Part shown: positions 56,351-64,000 of the stretch, in pieces
How positions within the stretch are numbered: the first letter of the stretch is position 1
How the letters are laid out: the number at the start of each line of letters is the position of its first letter
Assembly: GCF_040712315.1 (NCBI RefSeq)
Contig: NC_134015.1
Span: forward strand, 22,259,614 to 22,323,613
Direction of reading: 5' to 3'
Length of the DNA: 64,000 bases
From: Castanea sativa
Taxonomy: Eukaryota; Streptophyta; Magnoliopsida; Fagales; Fagaceae
The notes under the pieces: model-generated
The model's database searches: none
Told to the model about the DNA's origin: nothing
Seen by the model: only the letters and a program-made list of their open reading frames with translations
Translations under genes and position numbers: made by a program

Positions 56351-57306
56351 CAAGTCTAACTAATTTTATATTTCAAAAACAAGTTACGACAGTTTGGTGA
56401 GCATACATTAACACAAGTATTCATTGTGATGGCTAAATCACATTGTACCTGCACATGTATCAAAAGTAGTAAAGAATATTGCATGTTGTGTGTGAAAATA
56501 TCGCAAGATTGCATAAGTGTCTTTATGTTATGACGATTTGAGATATGAGTAAATCAATTTAACTCACACAAGATCATAACTGTTTGATGGGAACTATCAC
56601 CTTTGAGGTACATCCTATAACTCCCAAATCTCTTAGAATACACGCTTGCAATCATATATAAAGTATTTTGATCTTTTTGCTTTTATTGTTTCATTGCATA
56701 TTTTTCTTTTATTAAGCATATCATGCATGGGCATATAAGAGAGGGAAAAAAAAATACCCAATTATGCTAAACTTTTTGACATTGCACTTTTGCTATGCTA
56801 AAACGTATAGATGTCATTTCATGATTGACGGACAATAGTGGTGAGATGATTATTTATACCTTTCTCTTAGGATTTTTTAGTCATTCTCATTAAAAAGAGT
56901 GATACAAGTTTTAAGTACAAGAGATTACTTAATCTTACTCATCACAAACAAAGTTCCACAAAACTCACTTGCTTAGTTGTGCATAAAGATACTCATCTAA
57001 GTTACAGGAGATACAAAGTTTAGAAAACTTTGTTTCACTGGCCATTCAAGGTATACAAGTACCAATGTACACAAACACACACTATTTTTGTATTTTTTCT
57101 GATTTTTCAATTTTTTTTAATTTTTTTATGAAAAATAAAATAAAGAAAAAATGAAAACAAACAAACAAAAACATGTTAAACAAAACAATGCATAAAACTA
57201 AATGCAAATGCATGAAAGCATGATTCCAAAAAGATAAGAAAACAAGCAAGAGAGTCCAACTTTAGATAGTAAGAATTAAAGCAAATGTCAAAAAAAAGCA
57301 AGACAA
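56349..57306. other. non-coding internal part of element D
   Basis: AT-rich sequence where pol would be expected; no RT, integrase or protease motif is found in any frame. Confidence 0.6.
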
Positions 57307-58185
57307 TTAAGTCTTGGGCTCCTTTCTCACCCACATAGCACGAGTCTTTGGTCGTGAAGATGAAAAGGCACGTGTCCTAGTATGACTACTAAAGGACATA
57401 GAGGAATTAGAATTCCCCTGAAATTGAGTTAAAAAGCTTAAAACTTTTAATAAATCGACAAGAGTAGGTACAAAGCCTTTAGACAAAAGACGAGACCTAT
57501 AGGACACACGCTTATGGGGAAACAACTTGAAACAATTAGGACGAGTGTGACCGGAAGCACCACAATGGTGACAAACATGAGTAGTTTTCGAACTACTATG
57601 CTTCCTAGAAGAAGGTCTAACCTTAGAGGTTGACAGAGATCTCAACTTGGGACACTTTGGCCTAATATGACCAACAATATGACAATGATGACAAATGGAG
57701 ACAAATTCAGATTTTTCATTCAACCTAGGAGGAGTTTTAGACATAGGTTTAGAAACTTTAGCGTTAACATCAGATTGTTTACCTTTGTCTATTCTAGCAA
57801 TATTAGCCTTAAACTCTTGATTATTACTCTTAAATGGAGGAATATAAAAATATTTTTCTTTTGAGTTAGGCTCAACAACAAGTTAGGCACTAGTTAATTT
57901 TTCAACTTCAGTTTTAAATTCAACTAGTTGCTCTTCCAAACTCTTAATTTTGTCCACTTAAGATGAAATTTGATTTTTAAAATTCTCATTCAAATTATTG
58001 GCTTCATCCAATTTTGCAATCAATTAATCTTTTTCAAGTTTGACCTTTTTAAATTTAGCTTTTAATTTTTAAGAATATTCAAGAGATTTCACACAAAAAT
58101 TATAAAGCTTGCAATAGGCATCTTGAATTTCATCATTATCATTCAACACAAGATCTTGCAAATCAAAACAATCAAGAGTTTCCAT
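57307..58185 (-). pseudogene. gag of element D with two CCHC zinc knuckles
   Basis: An ATG at 58185 begins METLDCFDLQDLVLNDND. A coiled-coil-rich part (EEQLVEFKTEVEKL) follows, broken by TAA and TAG codons near 58070, 58030, 57960 and 57885. An open C-terminal part (57744-57307) holds two knuckles, CHHCHIVGHIRPKC and CHHCGASGHTRPNC (both CX2CX4HX4C), then a basic Ser-rich region ending RAMWVRKEPK. The knuckles would bind the element RNA. Early stops inactivate it; the second half alone remains open. Confidence 0.75.
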
Positions 58186-58242
58186 GACAACAGGGGTCAA
58201 TGGATCACACAGCAATGATTAAAACATAATCAAAGTGTGCCC

Positions 58243-58254
58243 GCTTTGATACCA
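58243..58254 (-). promoter_or_regulatory. primer binding site of element D
   Basis: Minus strand TGGTATCAAAGC two bases inside the LTR end. It fits the initiator Met-tRNA 3' end (TGGTATCAGAGC) with one change, as in most plant copia elements. Confidence 0.85.
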
Positions 58255-58256
58255 CT

Positions 58257-59268
58257 TGATAGGCCAAAAATGTGTTGACATCTTGTGATGAATTAACCAA
58301 TTAATTAGCCAAGTGAATTAATTAGATTCAATTACATGCAATGAGCGTGGCAACACAAACAAATTACAAAATAACTAAATATAGCGGAAATTAAATTTGA
58401 CACGGTGATTTGTTTACGAATGGGGAAAACCTACACGGCAAAAACCCCACCGGGTGATTTTAAGGTCACCACTCCCGAGAATCCACTATTATCAAAACAA
58501 GCAGTTACAAGTAAAGGAATCTCAGTACCTTATACCAACCTACAGTTAAACCCTTACTCCAATATCCAATTGGACTTGTTCTGTAGTGACAATCTCTCCT
58601 TGTATTGCATGGCTCTTAGTACGTGACTAACCAAAAGATGTGCGGATCCCACTACGTGACTTGATCACCAACTTAAGAAGGAAGTTTGCTGCAAAGTTTT
58701 TTTGTTCTTCAACACATGAAGATCATGAAGTTGCTCGGTCACAAAACCCTATGGTGTACAAACATAGTAGCTTCTCAAGAACTAGAGCAAACTAGGTTTC
58801 TGGTCACACTTGATGAATTATGCTCTTGTGCAATTGTGCTCTTGGCTGTGTAACCTGATACGGTCCTTAAAATAATCCTTATATATGTTTAGGGTTGTGA
58901 GAAAAAAAAAAGCCCAAACACATGCTCACGGATTGGATGAAAAACAGTCTTGAAAAACTGAGTTTCATAAACCTCGATAGATAGCCATCTATCGAGCTAA
59001 CTGTCGAGCCACAGGCTTCAGCGGCTTTTAAACCTCGATAGATACTAGCTATCAAGTTAGCTGTCGAGCTTTAAAATCTAACATTTCATTACTTGATTCT
59101 TGGACAGACTTGCATGGTTTTAATACTTGGACTTGAACTCTTGTTCCTTGAAGCATTAAACACATCCTAAATCTATCCAAAAACAAGTAAAGTACGTTTT
59201 GTCAAAGGATTGGTCAATACATAAAATGTTGACATATGTTCCTAACATCCAATTATATATGTCCTAAT
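58257..59268 (-). repeat. 5' LTR of element D
   Basis: Minus strand copy of the LTR at 53042-54050. It ends GGCCTATCA at 58257. The outer end reads …TCCTAATA on the plus strand, where the other LTR has TCCTAACA. Confidence 0.85.
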
Positions 59269-59640
59269 AAACAACATCACATATAATTTTATTTTTGTCG
59301 ATTCATAACAATCTTGTTAATAATTAAAATGTTAACAATAAATTTTTCCAAAATAGTTATAAACTTGAAAATTAATAAAAATACCCCGAAAATTAAGGAT
59401 TTCAAAAAACAGTCCTAAAAATATATAAAATTATTAAAATACCCCAATGCCTCAAATATTACCAAAATACCTTCATTAACCTATGAAATGACTAAAATAC
59501 ATTTTTAAACTTTCAAAATTAATTAAAAAAAAACTGAAAATGAACAAAGTAGCGCTAAAAATATAGAATGACTAAAATACTAATATTTTTTTAAAATTAC
59601 CATAATAGAATTCAAACCACTCAATTTGGCCTTGTTAGAG
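59269..59640. repeat. continuation of 91-bp and 29-bp arrays right of element D
   Basis: AACAACATCACATATAAT resumes the 91-bp unit interrupted at 53041. From about 59350 the AAAATACCC / TAAAATAC words of the 29-bp array return in a more degenerate form. Confidence 0.75.
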
Positions 59641-60694
59641 TGATATCTTGGATTTTTTTTTTTTTAGGTGATTGTAAAGATATTTTGGTCATGTTAGAGG
59701 TTTTCAAGACAACTTGGTGATTTTTGACATCTCATGGGTATTTTAATCAAACACATCTCAACTTTTTTGATACCTTTATGGTGTTAAATTTTCTCAATGA
59801 AAAAAAAACCTGACCCAAAGCAAATGTTATTTGTTAGGAAACATTTTCTCCTCTAAATGATTCCAAAGAAGCTATATATTTAGACCATACAATGCTGTAA
59901 CTGTGAACTCTAAATAAGAAACAAAAAATTGAAACCCAAAACAATTTAGGCCTCAGTGTGTTTTCTTAAAGAACTTGAAATTGAAACATAAAACAAATTT
60001 AGGCCTCAGAGTGTGTTCTTGAAGAACTTGGTATCATGTGAAGGGAAAGAGAGTGTAAAATTGAGAAGCAAATAAAGTATACATTCTAATGAAAATAGCT
60101 AATGATATTCTTGTCAGGAAATAACAAAATGAAGCAACCAAGTAAAAGCACATATACACCAAACTAGCAGTAAGCTATAACTACATTTCAAAATAATTTT
60201 AGATTTCAAATTCCGCCAAAATGCAATGTTATCACTATTTAACAATTACATTCAATATTTCTGCAACTATTTAACAATTACATTCAATATATTAGAAACC
60301 AATAAACGGTCAAGATTGAAACAATAAAAATATACGGCTAAGATTTGGGTGGGTACCATATCCCATACCCACTATCTTAGATTCATCCATCAAGCTATCT
60401 TAGATTACATTCCATTCGCTTTCAATACTTTGTTGTAGCTTTTTTCATGGAAAGAAGCTTATAGAATTCATTATTTGTCTAACTACTTGGTATTTTATGT
60501 TATAATCATATCACACTCAAGTGGAATAACATCTGATTCTCAAAAAAAAAAAAAAAAAAGTAAGTGTAATAACATCTAGTGGATGCTGATATATTATCAC
60601 ATGTAGTGGTAAGGTACTAATATTAGTAGTGATGGCTCATGATGGTCTGGGACTACAATCAACACTTGTAAAATGTATTTTGAAAGCTTTAGAA
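59641..60694. other. AT-rich non-coding sequence
   Basis: No gene seen. GGTGATTTTTGACATC and TTTTGGTCATGTTAGAGG words near 59680-59760 resemble the complement of the 29-bp array. Confidence 0.45.
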
Positions 60695-61170
60695 CTTTTT
60701 TCCAAGGTTTTCTGACCCAAACCGTGAAAACTGAGAACCGGATGAAAATTTGGTTTTTTAAGTATAGAGAACCGGGTATATGTGGGAATTCCATGAACCC
60801 CTAAAATCGAAATTGAACCCCTAAAACCAGGCGGTCCAACCCCTTAGCAATTTTTTTTTTTTTAACAAAAACAACTTAACACAATTTCATTTTACTTAAT
60901 TAAATTATCCATCTCTTACAGGGAATAAAACAAAATTATAATTAAAATCCTTCAAAGATATTCAACTTTACTTCAAAAATTAATCATAAATTTTAATGTT
61001 TTCATGGTTATTATTTTTATTTTATTAACTTTCTTATTTAATTATTAAATATATGCTTGAAAATCATTAAATTTTCCTCACATATATAGATATATTAGTC
61101 AATTTTGCTAGTTTTATAAATTTAATATCTATATTTAGGCTTTAATTAATTATGACATCATCACGAAGAC
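60695..61170. repeat. dispersed repeat copy 2 (uninterrupted)
   Basis: Inverted relative to copy 1 at 48800-50160. It preserves the empty site of the solo LTR and therefore dates that insertion as later than the separation of the copies. Confidence 0.8.
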
Positions 61171-62545
61171 GACCCAAAGCTAATTTAAGTTAGTGTATAA
61201 TGATAGATATTTTGAGAAAGGAGATGACCCAAAATACTCAAATAGAGAAGGTTTGATTGCACACTTGAGGTAAGAGCTTAATATTCTCTTTCTTGTCAGA
61301 TCTAAGCTTTATTTGGAACTAAAGTATCTTTTTTTATGTGGGTATTTTGGCCAACAGTGAAACTATTTAAATATTTAAGAGTTTTAATGATGCAAACGAA
61401 GAAAATTTTAGAATTATTTCAGTAAATTGGACGCTAGTACCTACAGATTTTTCTGTGCTCAGTATTTTAATTTTAATTTTTTATATATATACACTTTGTT
61501 GCTATAAGTGTAGATTGAAGTTGCAGATTTTAGGCGTAATGGGTCAAGGGTCAGGTTTCTGCACAATTTTTGTTTAAGAAACTGTACCTGAATTGATGGA
61601 ATTGGGAAAAACAAAAGGCCTAGTAAGCATAGGTTTAGGTTTGGGGTCTGACAAGTAAAAAAGAAAAAAGAGAACAAAGTGTAAAGGTAAGTGTAGTACT
61701 TAAATATGGCCCACGTGCCTTGTCTTTCCCAATGTGACATAGTACTAGGAGTTATAGCCTTATCTCTAGGGCAATAATGGTGGCAGGAACAAAATATAAA
61801 GAAAAATATTATGATTATGTGGATTTTTTTTTTTTGAGAAAATGATTATGTGGAATTTTGGCATGAGTTAACAGTGGACAGTTATTGGATATTTTTAGTA
61901 GTCTCTCTTCTGATCGAGTACCGTTATAAGTTTTCTTGAAGTATTTAATTATTAAGTAAATAGTGCTTGAAAATTTTTTAGGTGATATCTAAGGATTTTA
62001 GAGAAAGTGTTAGGGGGAAGTTCGATTATGGTGAGCTAGCTAAGGTATGTAAATGAAAGCAGATTAACACTGTTCCTCATGATCCAGTGCATAAGATGTA
62101 CTTCTATTTTTCTTTTTTTGGGATAATTAAGACATTATATTGAAGAGTAAACAAATTACAAATAGAACAACCTGCCCAACACAGCCACTTTAGTACACAC
62201 AGAGTCCTTCAAAGACCACCTAACTAAGATCACTAACTTTAAAATTTATAAGGAAAACAATACAACTCCAAAATATTAAATCCAAACTATAAACACAGAT
62301 AGCATTGTTGATAGGGCCTAATTCTATTTTGAATGTTCCAAGATTTAATAATCTTTAAGCCTAATATCTATCTTTATATAACTCGTCAAGCAAAACATCC
62401 AAAAAACTAACAAACAATTTCGAGAAACAAAACATATTTCACAGCTTGCATAGGTTAGGGTTTTGTCGTTTTGATACTTACCTTCAACTATGTTAAAGCG
62501 ATTTTGATTACTTTGAGAAGCCTTCACCATTCAGTAAATTTATGT
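61171..62545. other. AT-rich non-coding sequence
   Basis: No gene seen. Confidence 0.45.
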
Positions 62546-62621
62546 GATGCCAAAAGAAATTTACCCATCACACCATTGAGTAAAGCCACAGGATGCCAAA
62601 AGAGATTCACCCATCACACAC
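62546..62621. repeat. two copies of a 30-bp direct repeat
   Basis: GATGCCAAAAGAAATTTACC at 62546 and GATGCCAAAAGAGATTCACC at 62592, each followed by CATCACAC. Confidence 0.8.
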
Positions 62622-63290
62622 AACACAAGAGAGAGCAGCAAGAACTCGAGAGAAGCAGAGGAAAAACTGAAGAATGTGAGCGAGAGAGAAAAAACCTGAG
62701 AATGCGTCTAATTTTTTTTTTTTTGTATATTTACTTTACTTTATATAGAACATGCTTGACCGGTAACAAGTTTTCATTAAAATAAAATAAATGATTAGTA
62801 TTAAAACAAATTAAATCAACGGTTGAAAATTTTAATACCCACTGGGTACTGTGGAATGACCCTTGTAGTTAAGCATTTGGACTTTTCCGTGTAATGACTA
62901 AGAGCATCCACACCAGTTCAGTTAAAAATTTGTAAAATAAAAGAAAGTACAATTTTTACACATTTTATGCAAAAAAAATACCCACATCAATGGGTGTATA
63001 AATAGCCAAAAATGTGGAAATCCATACACAAGCTACAGTACCGTGTAAATATACACGGCTACTGTAGCTCGTGTATGAATTATTTTATTCCAGGAATAGT
63101 TCGCTCCATTTTTCCTCTCTCTTCTCCGTTCTCAACGAACTCAACAAACTCAGTATCATCCACAGAGAAATTAACACAGATACTCAGTAACAAACTCAGA
63201 CATACACTTGCTCCAAAAAAAAAAAACACACACACACACACAGATACACAAACACACCCATGATGCTTTGGTCGGCGGAGCTGCAGATCG

Positions 63291-63470
63291 GGGCTGGGAT
63301 CGGTGGTGTTGGGGATCGAAAATCGGAGCTGGGATCGGTGGTGCGTGGATCGGAGATCGGAGCTGGGATTGGTGGTGCGTGGATCGGAGATCGCGGCTGG
63401 GCTCGGTGGTGCGTGGATCGGAGATCACGGCTGGGATCGGAGATCGATGCTGTAGATCGGAGATCGGAGC
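63291..63470 (+). repeat. 34-bp GC-rich tandem repeat inside the Harbinger-like element
   Basis: The unit contains GCTGGGATCGGTGGTGCG followed by TGGATCGGAGATC, about four or five copies. It keeps several frames open on both strands, so ORFs here are artefacts. Confidence 0.85.
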
Positions 63471-63494
63471 TGGAAAATGGGTAGAGAGATGGGT

Positions 63495-63578
63495 AGAGAG
63501 AGAGAGAGTGAGCGAAAGAGAAATGAAGAGAAGGAGAGAGAGAGAGAGACATGAATCAGAAATGAAGAGAAGAAATGA

Positions 63579-63609
<31 letters not shown>

Positions 63610-63614
63610 GAGAG
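63495..63614. repeat. imperfect (GA)n tract
   Basis: GA-rich sequence with AATGAAGAGA interruptions, inside the Harbinger-like element. Confidence 0.9.
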
Positions 63615-63908
63615 AAATTACCAAAAAATGAAGAGAAGGCGCGCGGTAGTTGGAGAGAAATAATAAAAAGAAGTGAGGAAATTATTATTTAATTAATAGA
63701 GGTGGTAGGATAGATGAACTGATGTGGGTGATTTGTAAAAATGAATGTGTAAAATTTTAAAAGGAGATTTTTCGTGTAAAATAGACGAAATTTTTACACG
63801 AGCTGATGTGGTTGCTCTAATGATGACTAAGGGGCAAAGTACGCGTGTGAACATAGAAAAATGGAAAATATGTTTACGTATATACCAATTTATTTCATTC
63901 TTCTCTCT

Positions 63909-63917
63909 CTATAAATA
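63909..63917 (+). promoter_or_regulatory. TATA box of a gene starting beyond the right edge
   Basis: CTATAAATA follows a CT-rich stretch and precedes about 80 bases of C-rich, ATG-free sequence typical of a plant 5' leader (ATCCCAACC, CAAGCACAACTTC). The coding region is outside the window. Confidence 0.55.
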
Positions 63918-64000
63918 CCATCCCAACCATCGACTCTTTGCAAGCACAACTTCTGCGCTTTTCTACCATTTCTTTGATTCATTAATTACACGTCTACATC

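Larger units (their letters stand above)
53042..59268 (-). mobile_element. copia-type (SIRE-like) retrotransposon D, without pol
   Basis: Two LTRs in direct orientation (53042-54050 and 58257-59268), a Met-tRNA-type primer site, a polypurine tract, a gag with two zinc knuckles and a second ORF of the putative plant transposon protein type are present. There is no protease, integrase or RT. Flanks ACCAA (53037-53041) and AACAA (59269-59273) resemble a 5-base target duplication with one mismatch, and the empty site can be read across the insertion in the 91-bp repeat. The LTRs differ at many positions, so the insertion is old. It probably relied on enzymes from another element. Confidence 0.85.
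62902..63817. mobile_element. PIF/Harbinger-like non-autonomous element
   Basis: Left end GAGCATCCACACCAG and right end, as complement, GAGCAACCACATCAG, flanked by TAA at 62899-62901 and TAA at 63818-63820. TAA/TTA duplications with GAGCA-type termini are the mark of PIF/Harbinger elements. Inside are a TATA-like GTATAAATAG (62995-63004), a GC-rich 34-base repeat and long GA runs, but no transposase. Confidence 0.7.

Noticed and set aside
63196..63606. ORFs of 118 and 132 codons on opposite strands
   Set aside because: They come from the 34-bp GC repeat and GA tracts inside the Harbinger-like element.

Overview
The window looks like nuclear DNA of a eudicot plant, probably woody; the lineage is inferred only from the transposon families. 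It is mostly transposons inserted into transposons. I can support one probable host gene with its coding region (32369-33275), two captured or decayed fragments of other host genes (27398-27815 and 28607-28699), and a promoter with the start of a 5' leader at the right edge (63909 onward).

Region 1 (1-25278) is a nest of three Ty3/gypsy elements of the Tat (Ogre-like) type. B (minus strand) runs off the left edge; its 5' LTR is 1266-3283. B sits inside A (plus strand), which keeps a decayed gag-protease-RT-RNase H-archaeal-type RNase H-integrase region (3290-9065). Downstream A has a 7-kb spacer holding two antisense extra genes, two minisatellites and a hAT fragment, then a polypurine tract and a 3' LTR of about 3.3 kb (15986 to about 19245). 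A in turn abuts or interrupts C (minus strand, 19245-25278), whose integrase, RNase H, RT, protease, gag, primer site and 5' LTR are readable. All three are dead; many stops fit loss of CAG, CAA or CGA codons by cytosine deamination.

Region 2 (25279-41450) is AT-rich. It holds a broken PPR gene, one intact exon of a diphosphoinositol-pentakisphosphate kinase gene, a CACTA-like terminus, a hAT-type non-autonomous element, a three-exon PLAC8/cadmium-resistance-like gene, a copia-type LTR remnant, a hAT transposase pseudogene related to the fragment inside A, and a small element with 26-bp terminal inverted repeats.

Region 3 (41452-47238) is an L1-type LINE insertion with a perfect 15-bp target duplication and a 5' inversion of the kind produced by twin priming. 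The inverted arm is interrupted by about 3.9 kb of an endogenous caulimovirid (capsid zinc finger, protease, RT, RNase H, a long C-terminal extension and a promoter).

Region 4 (47239-64000) contains a MULE-like element, a solo LTR with perfect 5-bp target duplications sitting in one copy of a dispersed repeat whose uninterrupted, inverted partner is at 60695-61170, 91-bp and about 29-bp tandem arrays, a complete pol-less copia-type element D (two LTRs, primer site, polypurine tract; 53042-59268) inserted into those arrays, and a PIF/Harbinger-like element with TAA duplications (62902-63817). No tRNA or rRNA gene and no CRISPR array was seen.
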